The translations under genes were made by a program, and so were the position numbers. Shown one piece after another: positions 45,250 to 55,365 of a DNA stretch of 64,000 bases. Within the stretch, counting starts at the first letter, position 1, and every line of letters begins with the position of its first letter. A model generated the notes under the pieces. The model made no database searches and was not told where the DNA came from. It was given only the letters and a program-made list of their open reading frames with translations. Origin of the DNA: Terfezia claveryi (taxonomy: Eukaryota; Ascomycota; Pezizomycetes; Pezizales; Pezizaceae); NCBI GenBank assembly GCA_015179025.1, contig WHUX01000186.1, positions 1 through 64,000 on the forward strand, read 5' to 3'.

Positions 45250-45635
45250 GAGGAGGAGTAAGTGCATACTCATGGAGACACCTTTATGAGTTCTCCGGCG
45301 GTTAATATCTTTTTCTGCAATGGATATTAATATTGGGTTTGCGGCATTTATTCAATTCACTCATTATACTTGTAGCCACTGTTTATTTTCATCGTACTGA
45401 GTGAGTGACTTACGTGAATTTCCTAGAAAATTGGCAGATATGGATTGTTCAACGAAGGCACACCATGGACGCGGGGAAGAAAGAAGCCTTACTTTGAGCT
45501 GAGCTGGCTAACGATCTAGGGAACTGCTCGTGGATGTGTAGCAGGTCCCCGCCAGGATCTAATCTAGAGAACGCTGCGATTTGATCTAGGTAGCTAGAAA
45601 TTGGGTACTGTATACGACGGGGAAGTGGATCACGA
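45250..45635. other. Intergenic, no gene seen
   Basis: A direct copy of the transposon end, GGGGAAGTGGATCAC, precedes the element at 45619-45633. Nothing else is recognisable. Confidence 0.4.
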
Positions 45636-47781
45636 TAGGGAAGTGGATCACTTTCGGCTAAATACATGGAAGTAGAAAAACAATAAAAAAATTCACTTCT
45701 GGCGTGGCCTCAATACTCGTAGCTTCTGAGTGGGCTTTGGTGATATCTCAGGGAGTCTAGGATCAGGTGTAGGGGTGAGGGGCAGAGTGCTAGGGGTGCT
45801 TTGGCCATGAATAGTCCCTGGGGTCCGCACATAAATGGTGCTGCCTTCAGAGCCACTATGGATGCTCTCAAATTCGCTGTCGCTATCCCGAAAACTTGGA
45901 CCTGATTCAGATGGTGAGGAAGATGAGCTGACCGATATGTGGGTAGCTGTAGAAGAACGCTGGGACCTGCGAGTGAATGAGACATGTTTCACATAGCGTT
46001 TTCTTGTTGCTTGCTGTGCCTGCTGCGCCAAATGTAGCTGCAATAACTCCGCACCGGTGATGGCTTTTGAGGTGGTAAGCCTTGTTCGCTTCCTTGCCTG
46101 CTTTGCTTCCTCTGCTCTGGCGGCTAACACTACTTCAAGCTGTTTTGCTCGATCCTCTCCTAGAAATGCTTTTATTAAACCACCTATAGCTACATTTGCC
46201 ATTTTATTGACCAAAGCTTGCAGAATAGGGTCGTCCACATTTTTGAGGTGCTCTTGTACTTGCTGGTGAAGATAGCGAACTGCTCGAGTATTGGCTGGAG
46301 TAGTTGGAATGGTAGAATTACTGGTAGAATTAATTGATCGCTTAGGATCAGCTGTAGCAGTACCAGTATATTGACCTAGAATCCTTTATGGATTGAATGG
46401 ATGAATGCTAGTGGTTTCAAATGCAGATTTAATATTTTTGGATGTATATGCAGCCTTGCGAGCTTCTCGGAAGTGTCTAATAGATTTTAATGAATTGCCA
46501 AATAGGGAAGAAAAAGATAACTTATAGAAGAAAATTTCTCTTAGTAATTGCTTCCCTACTTAGACATAGATGATCCTCTACTCGATGCCCATAATACTTC
46601 TATAATAGTCCAAATAATCCAATATCTAGTAGTTGCAAAATATGTATTATATATGAAAGTAGACAAAATAGCTTAATATAATTCTGACTACAGAATTGTA
46701 CAAAATCTATATAAAAATGTGAGTTATAACCATTTATAACTAATAATTACTTCTCCCTAGAATCCTTCATTCTTATAGATTATTAGTATCTGTTTTTATT
46801 TTCAATTATATATAGATTATACTGCTTGTATATAAGAGGCTCAAATAGTAGTCATAAATATTCTAGTCCCAGAACTTGATTGGTCCATCCTTTAGGTAAA
46901 ATAGAGAAGACAGTATCTTTATCTTCCTCATTGAGGTAGTTATACTATTGAGCTAACTGTGCTTTCCCTTTATATATAATCATTAGTAGTAGAAATATTC
47001 CATCAGCTGCAATTGTCTCAATTGTAGTAATTAATTCCCAGTTACTATTTTTCATCAAAGGTGGACTCTTTCTACCTCATACACATATAACCTTCACTCA
47101 AGCTGACTTTCCCATTTGCAACCCCTTTTCATCCATATTATATAGGTAGTATAGCTGGATCTTATTCTACTTAATTATTGGCCCCAAAACATCGAAGAAC
47201 TGCTTGAGTATTTGTAGATTGGAGGAGACAATTGATTGCTTGTGAACTTGAGTACTGAATTTAGATGCAAGATGTGGGTGGTGATTAAGAAACCAGCTTA
47301 TCCAATGCTCTCCTAACTTTACTGTTCTATTTTTTGGCCCCTCTCGCTCCCATAAAATTCTCAAAGCAGTCTTCCGCACACTATCTACTCTCATCGGAAA
47401 ACCACAACAATCTATATCTTCAATTTGCTTACCTACAGAGTACTTCTCTATCTCTTCCAATATTTTTTCCAGCTCATGGGCCTTTTGTCTTACTTTACGG
47501 CCTTTTAACTGGCCTTGTAGTATGGTATAGGGTAATCCTTGGCTCTCTGCAGCTTGACGGATACTGGGATACTTTCCTATATTATATCCCTGAATTGCCT
47601 TAGCAATGGACCCTTCCTTCTCTGATTCTTTAACTTGATATGGTTTAACTCACCCCATTGTAACTATTGTTGTCCTTGTAGTTGATCACAAGTTGATTGC
47701 CAGGTTGCTCGTTGCGCAGTGGGGCTACAAATGCAGGGCAACACTAAAAAAGCAATGTGAAACATAGTGATCCACTTCCCT
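45636..47781 (-). mobile_element. Fot1/pogo-like DNA transposon, RIP-damaged
   Basis: Inverted ends TAGGGAAGTGGATCAC (45636 on) and GTGATCCACTTCCCT (to 47781) enclose a minus-strand transposase gene. The left side has TA; the right side has TG, so the target duplication is not clean. The middle of the transposase is riddled with stops, while the two ends are open. Confidence 0.82.
45693..47660 (-). pseudogene. Fot1/pogo-like transposase
   Basis: Minus-strand order: a Pipsqueak-type helix-turn-helix (EGSIAKAIQGYNIGKYPSIR, QAAESQGLPYTILQG), then a CENP-B-type domain open at 47460-47167 (LGEHWISWFLNHHPHLASKF). The DDE region is damaged but readable: YNMDEKGLQMGKSA, ELITTIETIAADGI, MIIYKGKAQLAQ, LPKGWTNQVLGLEYL. 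Stops occur at positions where Trp or Gln is normal. The last 181 residues (46238-45693) are open, with KQARKRTRLTTSKAITGAEL and a serine-rich end. It would catalyse cut-and-paste transposition at TA sites. Confidence 0.85.
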
Positions 47782-47909
47782 GTCATGTACAGTATATATA
47801 AATACATGTAAGGAAGGATACAAGCCAGATTTCCAACCCCACCCTCCAAGCCCCCCCCCGCCACTGCTGCTGTTCCTAGTTGCAGTTGTGTTTGAGTGGG
47901 GGGGGAATG

Positions 47910-47946
47910 TTATGTATGTATGTATGTATGTATGTATGAATGTATA
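47910..47946 (+). repeat. (GTAT)n microsatellite
   Basis: Seven or so tandem TATG units form the start of the LTR-derived inverted pair at 47945-48455. Confidence 0.85.
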
Positions 47947-48455
47947 TATGCTAGGTAGCTATATGGCTCGCAGTGGCTTGCACATCATATTGCGTACTTC
48001 ACACCTTGCTCGCACTCATATCATTGCTTCATGCCTAGCTATACGGCTTGCTAGGAATAGCAACAGGCGAGCGGAGAGATCAAAGTGTCTACTGAAGGAA
48101 GGTACGAATAGACCGAGTTGGTCACTGGAGAGAGGAATATGAAGAGAAGAAGATGTTCGCATACACAGTGAGTGCATGTATTGTATTGAGTGAAGTTATC
48201 TCGAGCAAGTAGAAACATAAACGAGATATATAATTATATACATGTATGAGCGTACATCTAAAGCATGAAGAAGAATAAGAAGGAAAAGCACATGTCCATT
48301 GCAAGCCGTATAGCTAGGCATGAAGCAACGATATGAGTGTGAGCAAGGTGTGAAGTACGCAATATGATGTGCAAGCCGCTGACGGCTACATATGGTATAG
48401 GTAGCAAGGCATGGGCGGAATGAACGGAATGTACTACATTCATTTTAACAGGTTG
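47945..48455. repeat. LTR pair in head-to-head orientation
   Basis: Plus-oriented LTR sequence (47945-48052, GGCTTGCACATCATATTGCG, CTAGCTATACGGCTTGC) abuts a minus-oriented copy (48053-48455) that ends TTCATTTTAACA. The shared segment therefore forms a hairpin-capable inverted repeat around 48053. Confidence 0.7.
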
Positions 48456-48479
48456 TCGAGACCGCAAGGGTTGCTAGGG

Positions 48480-48728
48480 CATGACTGAGATTCTAGCGTT
48501 CATTGGCAAGTGCTGTGATTGCGTCATCGAGGTCTTTCTCAAGGACATTTAACTTCTCATTGGCCAATGTTAGTCGGTGTTGAGTGTCCTGGAGGTCTTG
48601 TTAGACTTGGGCTAGGCTGTTGCCAAGCTCTGCCCCCATAGTGTCTGCCTCTTCAAATATGTCTAGTATTTCTCGATGGTAGGCATTGAGTTCATGGGGA
48701 GTTGAAGGGATCATGCAAGACCTCCAGG
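48480..48728 (-). pseudogene. Coiled-coil gag-like fragment
   Basis: The minus-strand frame reads HELNAYHREILDIFEEADTM, then LQDTQHRLTLANEKLNVLEK and DLDDAITALANER, with two in-frame TAG codons. A heptad-rich N-terminal region of this type is common in fungal LTR-element Gag proteins. No further domain is left. Confidence 0.45.
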
Positions 48729-48736
48729 TCTGGAAC

Positions 48737-48799
48737 TAGGCCTGGGCACGAGTCGAGCCCGACCGGGGAAAAGCTCGAGCCGGCTCGTGCCCAGGCCTA
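48737..48799. mobile_element. 63-bp hAT-type MITE
   Basis: Perfect 8-bp duplications TCTGGAAC (48729-48736 and 48800-48807) flank TAGGCCTGGGCACGAG and its inverted partner CTCGTGCCCAGGCCTA. A further inverted CGAGC pair lies inside, so almost the whole element is a hairpin. Confidence 0.9.
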
Positions 48800-48819
48800 T
48801 CTGGAACCCGACACCTAGC

Positions 48820-49430
48820 AGTGGGAGGGCTTGTCCCAGTGGTGGGGGAGCTTGTGCTTCTATTTCTTGATCAAACATACCAGTTGGTCAGAATGATCCA
48901 ACATAGTGTAACGCAGGGGCTCAGGGAACTTGGCGACCAAGGGGTACGTCTAAAATGGAGGAGCAGGGGATATCGCATACGTAGGAGGAACTACGTGTGT
49001 GATGAGTAACTCGGCGAGGCAAGACAAGGCAAGAGGGGTGCACGAGGAAGGTGCACTAGTGTAGGGGGAAGCAAGGTCTGTATTTGGTATACAAGACGCT
49101 GGATGGGGTTCCAATGTAAGTGCGAGATCAAGATATATATATACATCATGAGTAGGGGAGCCAAGACTTGACAAGGAAATAGACTTCCCGAGATAGGGAT
49201 GAGAGTCAGACGGATCCCGCCGTATGACTCTCAAAAGGCACAACAATGACAATTAGTCTCATGCCGGCCGAGCCCCCGTATGACTCTCAAAAGGCAACAA
49301 TGACTAGTCTGGTTGGCACAACAATTACAACAACAATGACAATAACGAGAGTCATACGGATTCCTCCGTATGACTCTGAAAAGTGCCAAGTAGAGACGGT
49401 TGTCACAGCAACATCGTTTTCCTGTATATA
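48820..49430. other. Repeat debris with hairpin motifs
   Basis: 49010-49130 repeats 18550-18665. 49201-49385 holds four GAGAGTCAKACGG / CCGTATGACTCTC blocks in both orientations. No gene is supported. Confidence 0.55.
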
Positions 49431-49566
49431 TACAGAGGACTCTCGATACAAGCATATCGTTCGGACCGGGAGAAGTATGCTTGTAACCAATATATGCTTA
49501 TAGCAAGAGAAAATAGGTAACTATAAAATGAAGTTAACTAGCGCTAGGAAATGTTGTGGAATAGGC

Positions 49567-49905
49567 TTATGAATCCAAGCACAGCATATAAACAAGAAAT
49601 ATCCAAACGAGAGTAGTAGGTGTGGAAGCGGGCATGGAAAGGAGAGGAGGCACCAGAAAGTCAGTGATCCTGCGCTGAACATGCAGACGCCTGCATTGAA
49701 TTTCTAGAGTCTCAATACTTTTCTCCTCATGCTGTAGAACATCTTGTAGGTCCCTGATATTGGCTGTAGGTTCAGCTTGAAGAGAAAAGGGGAGTAATCC
49801 TTCAATATGCGCGGGCGCTACCCTGAGGTGTAACCGGTCAAGCTCCGTCCATTCCTGATGCTGTTGGACAACCGAAGATTTGGAAGAAGAGGCCATTGTT
49901 TTCAC
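49567..49905 (-). CDS. Small pogo-element protein with coiled coil and PIP-box-like motif
   Basis: The 112-residue open frame reads MASSSKSSVVQQHQEWTELD from its second Met and has a heptad-type stretch (IRDLQDVLQHEEKSIETLE). It then carries RRLHVQRRITDFL before a hydrophobic tail. QRRITDFL differs by one residue from the QRRITDFF of copy 1. In full-length pogo-type transposases such a segment is the C-terminal, PCNA-binding end; here no HTH or DDE domain is attached. Copies 1 and 2 carry a mutated version starting MSSAKSSC. It may be a conserved accessory peptide or only a remnant. Confidence 0.5.
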   Translation of the reverse strand: MKTMASSSKSSVVQQHQEWTELDRLHLRVAPAHIEGLLPFSLQAEPTANIRDLQDVLQHEEKSIETLEIQCRRLHVQRRITDFLVPPLLSMPASTPTTLVWIFLVYMLCLDS

Positions 49906-50009
49906 AGTCAGTATGTATACATCATCGGATCACTCGGTCTGATACAAAACCAAGTAAGTTAATTTGACAGTGAACAGGTGACATGAAATCGAGAGTGCAT
50001 CATCATTTG

Positions 50010-50130
50010 ACATCTACGACCATAGACTGAAGAAAACGAGGCATCCCGTCCGCTCTGCCATATCTAAGCTTCAGATCGCCAGGCTAGTACTGCAGTGGGT
50101 GACCATGCGGGAATCCCTGGTGTTGTAGAT
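50010..50130 (+). rRNA. 5S ribosomal RNA gene
   Basis: The 121-nt sequence starts ACATCTACGACCATAG. It contains CATCCCGTCCGCTCTGCCAT, the internal promoter blocks AAGCTTCAGATCGCC and TAGTACTGCAGTGGGTGACC, and ends GGGAATCCCTGGTGTTGTAG. Its ends pair (ATCTAC with GTAGAT) as 5S helix I. A T-run (50130-50136) supplies a polymerase III terminator. Dispersed single 5S genes are usual in filamentous ascomycetes. It lies inside a pogo-type element, so it may be a captured or SINE-like copy; function is likely but unproven. Confidence 0.87.
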
Positions 50131-50136
50131 TTTTTT
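50130..50136 (+). terminator. RNA polymerase III terminator of the 5S gene
   Basis: Seven consecutive T residues directly follow the 5S 3' end. Confidence 0.75.
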
Positions 50137-50282
50137 GACTTCCGTTTTGTCTATGTCCACCACGATGATTGTAATGGTACTCCCATCCCAATGCCGATAT
50201 TCCCCAAATCCCGAAACCATAGCATCTCTTGAAATTCCTCGTAAGTCAATAAGCAAGCCAGACTAGTCAATAAGTACGAATA

Positions 50283-50366
50283 GGGGTATTCAATCTTAAA
50301 ATAATCAAACGATTAAATTGAAAATTGTACTTAATCGACGTTATTCGTTCAAGATTGAGCGACCCT
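50283..50366. mobile_element. Very short TIR element or solo hairpin (about 84 bp)
   Basis: AGGGGTATTCAATCTT at the left and a degenerate inverted AAGATTGAGCGACCCT at the right, next to a left-side TA. The left end resembles the GGGGTATTCAAAG element at 13720. Confidence 0.5.
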
Positions 50367-50884
50367 CGATCATAGGATTCAGTTGTTATCGCATTAAGAT
50401 TGTTCTCAGGAGATGCTATTCTGCGGGGTAATTTCTTATCGATAAGAACCTATTTGTGGTTTAGGTAGCGCTTCTCTCAACACAAGCATATGTATGGTGA
50501 CTAAGCCAAAAAAATAAGAATATTCTTGTATCCAAAATATGCTAATTTACTATGTGGGACCGGCGAATGTATGCTTGTAACCAATATATGCTTATATCCG
50601 GTATGCTTGTATCGAGAGACCTCTGAACTTCCATTCCCCGCGCTTTTTCCCTTCGACATTTCCCAGCATATTGTAGCTAGTATTAGAGACAGGATTAAGC
50701 GAGTATTAGAGCAAGCATTAAAGCGTGTATTAGAGCGAGTGTTGGCGCACGTATGTTCCGTGTATATAACTATTCCTGAATACTTCTGTGCATATAATAA
50801 TTGGCGAATACAATCAATATTTCTCTGCATGCATACTTTTCAAAGGTTGCAATCGCGGGTACAAAGCTGGCTGCTGTAAGAACG

Positions 50885-50997
50885 TAGCAGATACAAGACG
50901 TAAATACTATGGCTAAGCAGGAAGCATGCTATATGCATATGGTATATCAAGGCATGGGCGGAATGAACGGAATGTACTACATTCATTCTAACATATT
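50885..50997 (-). repeat. LTR fragment, TGTTAGAATG family
   Basis: On the minus strand it begins TGTTAGAATGAATGTAGTAC and matches the first 110 bp of the solo LTR at 32737. Confidence 0.75.
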
Positions 50998-51049
50998 TAA
51001 AAAATGAAAAAAAAAAGACAAGTCATATATCTAGTTCATGGTAATGTCT

Positions 51050-51199
51050 ACATTATCGAAATTATCAAGATACTTGTAAACATTACTTTTCTCATACTCG
51101 TGGGTGGCCTAGACATTCCGTATTCTCTCATAGGGCTTTAGGCCTTCTAGAAGGTTAATCTTTTGCCGGGAGGCCTGGAACATGTTGTCAGAAATTGTT
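51050..51199. repeat. 150-bp flanking duplication, left copy
   Basis: It starts ACATTATCGAAATTATC and ends GTCAGAAATTGTT. It recurs at 55854-56003 with only two differences visible, one on each side of the duplicate's middle. Confidence 0.92.
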
Positions 51200-51692
51200 G
51201 GGGGGAGGAAGAAAATTTGTTAGAATTCCTGAAGAGTATCACGAAGGACAACTTGACTTGTAGGTCACTGTTGGTTTCGTCTGGATTGACTCTTCAGTGC
51301 TTGATACTTATACCTTTTCCTACCTCTAGTGTGACTCACGGTAATTGTGATTATTTCCATGGTGTGGGTGGGCTGACCACCCTCTTCTAAAAATCTAAAT
51401 TAAAAGTGTGACTCGTTCATGCTAATAGTGTGACTCATTAAACATGATTGCGTCATGCAGTCAGCAATACTAATTTGGGGGCGGTATGCTAATCTTACCT
51501 GCATGCATGACGCATGTGCGACGGGTGTGACTCCGACATGCATGTGCATGCATGATGACTGCATTGCGCTAATGCAGGGTAAGCGCTAGTAATATACCCT
51601 TGCTAGCGGCTATGTTTCAGTGTGGCACACTAAAAACATAACCGAATTCACCCAGAGTGAGCCGCAACGAGAGCGGTTACCCGGAGGGCGAG
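51200..51692 (-). repeat. PLE terminal repeat A
   Basis: It matches B (direct) and C (inverted) from GGGGGGAGGAAGAAAATTTG to CACTAAAAACATAACC and beyond. It contains a hammerhead core on the minus strand at 51235-51309 that lacks two nucleotides of stem I compared with C. Confidence 0.9.
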
Positions 51693-51814
51693 CGAAGCGA
51701 GTAGCGGAAGTGGAGGGGAACAGAGGGTGAAGTCTTCGTTTCCCGTTTCCTGGTATTAGCGTATAGCCCAAACTAGTATTCTGACTCACTTATCCTGAAG
51801 TGGGAACTTACAGG

Positions 51815-54800
51815 TTATGTTTTTAGAACACGCCACCATATTATTTTTACAGATGTAGACTTTGAATAAGTCTCCGAGGGTGGTATCATCTGGAAATGTT
51901 TCAAGAAATTTAGCATTGAATCTTTGCACAAATCGCCGAAGTTAATAGTTTTTTTACGACTAATAATCAATGTTGCTTCGAGAAGTTTAGGAGGGATTTG
52001 CTTCCCTGCCAGACTTCTTGAATTCCTTGTTGTACATTTCGTACATCTATAAAATCCCATATTGGATTAAGAACGGATTTAACTACCATGATGTTATCCA
52101 CTCCCGCTGGTTTGACCATACGGTACCGGTTTTCCCATCTTGTATTGTAGTTACGGGTAATCCATTCTTTAACCAAAAAGTGGGTACTCTCGGCTGAGGT
52201 AAATAGAGGCTAGTTCCTCAACCGATTGCTTGTATATGTCTGCATTAGACGACAAGGCAGCGAGCCGACTCATCTCTCCGAGGAAAGTTCCTTTTTTCAT
52301 CCACTTTGGATGCCCCGAAGAGAATGGGATTCGTTCGAAATGGTTTAGGGTTTCCTGTATGGTCTGAAGTCGAACTTCCCTGTAGACGGGAGTGCATGAC
52401 TTCTAGATCCAAGAATACCATACGGTATTTATCCACTTCCCATTTGAGCTTAAGACCTGGGAATTTCAGGTGCTCTTTGGCATATTCCAGCGCTAAACTC
52501 TCGTTCGGCACAAGGATTATAGTAAATATGTCATCGATATACCTTTTGTACAGAAGTACTTGAGGATCTTTGATCATATGTTGTTCATATTTAGCCGCGT
52601 ATAAATTAGCAATATGTGGAGAACTTGCGACTCCCATTGCTAATCCATCTGTTTGCAAGAACAGGTTACTACCATACCGGAAAACAAGGTAGTTGTTCGC
52701 AATTGAACAGAGTTCTCGGGCAAGTTTGCCTTTGATCTCTCCGTGATGTTTAGAAGCCGCAGCTTCGACCACATCGTGAATGGCATTAAGCGGGACATTC
52801 GAGTAGAATGCTTCTACATCCGCCAAAAGCATGAAAGCTTTCAAACCAAATGGAACTTTAACCTTTAATAGTTCTTGGGCTAACGTTCTACTATTAAGTA
52901 GAATCGTAGGTGATGTTTTGACTTCATCTTCCAAGAGGTTACACAACATAGACGCAGCAGTTTCACCCGTGAAACTGTGGCAAGGAATAATTGGTCTAAA
53001 CTTGGTCGGTTTTTTATGGATTTTCGGAAGTCCACTAAAGCGTGGCAGCTTCCGAATATCTTCGTTCCAAGCATTAGCCAGTAGGAAATTTTCCTCTTGT
53101 TCAGTCAGGGAATAGGTATCTGACTGAACAATCTGGTCTAAGTGTGTTTGCAAGTTTTTCATAACTTCATGACACTTATCAACGTTGATCTTGGTTATCG
53201 ATCTATCGTTGGCTAAGTAATCGTTACATGCATAATGTACCATGTTCGGGATACTACAGCCATACCAATATTCTTGTCCGTACTTGTTACGAATAAATCG
53301 TGTTTTTTCAAGTACTCCAGCAGTTTTACTGCATCTTTCATCCCTTGGTGATTGATGCCGGTTGTTTTAGGTGCTTCTTCGATCATTCGACATAATCGAG
53401 AACGTCCCTCGGCCAACCCTGCTTCGACAGGTACTGACGCTTTAGGAGCTGGTATGGGTGTACCGGAACCTAAAGAGTAGCGGTGGTCATATGCTTTATT
53501 GTTTTTACCATTGAAATGACATTTCCATCTAATAGTATTGCAAAAATGCTCGTATCACGTAAGACAATAGAAGTTTTTATTTCAGTACTAAACATAAAGC
53601 AGAAACCCTTGCTAATGGAGTTCGCCACGTCATGTGGCAACTCCACTCCTTCCAACAGATGTACTCCTCGCCGAAATCTAAGCGAGTCCAAGAATGCCAG
53701 TGGCATTCGCTGACGAATTTCCATCACTGCTTGGTTGAAAGGGATGTTTAGTAAACGGTCTGGATAAGACGATGGGTTGGACCAGGTTCACATACCTTCT
53801 GAGTCTTTTTCTGACTCTTTTCTTCTTCACTTTCGTTGCGAAGTGGCGCGTTGGATTCGGCTCGCTTCCTCTTCTTCCTGTTTGAAGTTTTTGAGGAGGT
53901 GTTTTTGCCAGCTTTGCTGGCGCTTTGCCCTTTCCGTTGCCTTTTCTCTTCGAATCTATAATTGACACAATTTGAGTTAGATAATGATCGCTTTAGCACT
54001 TTCGGAGGATCGTACCTTTCTCTTTTCGAAGAGCGTCTTGGACAGCTTTGCGAACCGTGTCAGCCAGACTATCTTGTGTGATAGCTGGACCCTGTTGGGG
54101 GTCTTTCGCAGCGTCCTTCAACTTCATCTTATTCAGAGCTGTTTCCAGCTCTGCTATTGCCTTGCCTCCGGCAATATCTACTACTCGAGTAGCATAAGTG
54201 AAGATGTCCTGAGAAAGCAGGCCTTTTTCGTTGGCAAGAAATGACGTATTCTTGCCAGTGGCGGTAGTTGAATCCGTGACGTTATGAAGTGTTAACATTC
54301 TTCATAACGTTGATCAATAATATTGATCACTGGTTTTTGGATTGCTGGGCGACGTAGTCTAGTATGGAGGAATGTCACTTCCTGTTCCCTTGCTGTAATA
54401 GCTTGGGAGAGCATTTCCATACGGAAGGCCAACACCTTCGATTCGACTCCTGCTAGGAATACCTTCGCAGTAGAGGTTTGATCGAGTAGATCATTCCTGT
54501 CATCCAAGTCCATTCCCTCACGGAAATCCTCCAAATATTCCTTAGAAAATTGGATTTTCGACATGGATGCCCTGGATTTCGAGGCCAGGTCCCTCGTGAT
54601 TTGTGCTCCTCCAACTTTCTCAAAGTAGCTCGAGACCTGTAATAGGTCTGAGCTAACTTGTAGTGTTGGACCAAAAAGGAACGGAGACTTTTGCGATAGC
54701 TCGTCGGAATGAGGTCAATGACCTCATTCAGCGACGTCGTGAGCGCAGAGTGGTTCGCTCGTTGAACAGATTGGTTTAGCTGAACGAAGGAGGAAGAGGA

Positions 54801-54851
54801 GGCGGCGAAGGAGGCCGGAGATGGGGAGCGGATGGCACGAAGAGAAGACAT
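51815..54851 (-). pseudogene. PLE reverse transcriptase ORF with a spliceosomal intron, frame-broken
   Basis: From MSSLRAIRSPSPASF (54851) an N-terminal region precedes a 60-nt intron (54015-53956, GTACGA...TTATAG, branch CTAAC). Then come a basic NLS-like stretch and VELPHDVANSISKGFCFMF, DLFVTSTDKNIGMAVVS and the long open RT core (53243-52245). The core shows FSGLPKIHKKPTKFRPIIPC, LLADVEAFYSNVPL (first catalytic Asp), QTDGLAMGVASSPHIANLY and YKRYIDDIFTIIL (catalytic YIDD). The thumb continues YRKPLNHFERIPFSSGHPKW. These are PLE-type signatures. No GIY-YIG endonuclease motif was found in the residual C-terminus (52176-51815). Frameshifts occur near 54590, 53740, 53470, 53230, 52390 and 52170. 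Confidence 0.85.
53956..54015 (-). other. 60-nt spliceosomal intron inside the PLE ORF
   Basis: On the minus strand, GTACGATCC begins it and CAATTATAG ends it. CTAAC lies about 20 nt before the 3' end. Splicing joins LRKEK to DSKRKGNGKGKAP in frame. Length and signals match the host introns in this window (61-63 nt). Confidence 0.72.
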
Positions 54852-54909
54852 TGTTGTTTCGTGGGTGGGTATGGATCGTTTGTACGAAAAGAATTCGTCT
54901 TTGAAAGTC

Positions 54910-55357
54910 GGGGGGGAGGAAGAAAATTTGTTAGAATTCCTGAAGAGTATCACGAAGGACAACTTGACTTGTAGGTCACTGTTGGTTTCGTCTGGATTGA
55001 CTCTTCAGTGCTTGATACTTATATCTTTTCCTACCTCTAGTGTGACTCATGGTAATTGTGATTATTTCCGTGGTGTGGGTGGGCTGACCACCCTCTTCTA
55101 AAAATCTAAATTATAAGTGTGACTCGTTCATGCATAATGGTATGACTCATTAAACATGATTGTGTCATGCAGTCAGCAATACTAATTTGGGGGCGTTGTG
55201 CTAATCTTACCTGCATGCATGACGCATGTGCGACGGGTGTGACTCTGACGTGCATGTGCATGCATGATGACTGCATTGCGCTAATGCAGGGTAAGCGCTA
55301 GTAATATACCCTTGCTAGCGGCTATGTTTCAGTGTGGTACACTAAAAACATAACCTG
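54910..55357 (-). repeat. PLE terminal repeat B
   Basis: Same orientation as A, with a few substitutions. The hammerhead core (minus strand, about 54945-55019) lacks the same two stem-I nucleotides as A. Confidence 0.9.
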
Positions 55358-55365
55358 CTTCACCC

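Larger units (their letters stand above)
49433..50625. mobile_element. pogo-derived TIR element, copy 3, carrying a 5S rRNA gene
   Basis: Ends CAGAGGACTCTCGATACAAG and CTTGTATCGAGAGACCTCTG are inverted repeats with one mismatch. The left side is preceded by TA and the right side is followed by AA. Subterminal TATGCTTGTAACCAATATAT motifs are repeated at both ends. Inside are a small PIP-box ORF (minus strand) and a 5S rRNA gene (plus strand). Confidence 0.83.

Noticed and set aside
51815..52176. Possible GIY-YIG endonuclease at the PLE C-terminus
   Set aside because: I looked for GIY/YIG and the downstream Arg/Glu pattern in the residual frames and saw none.
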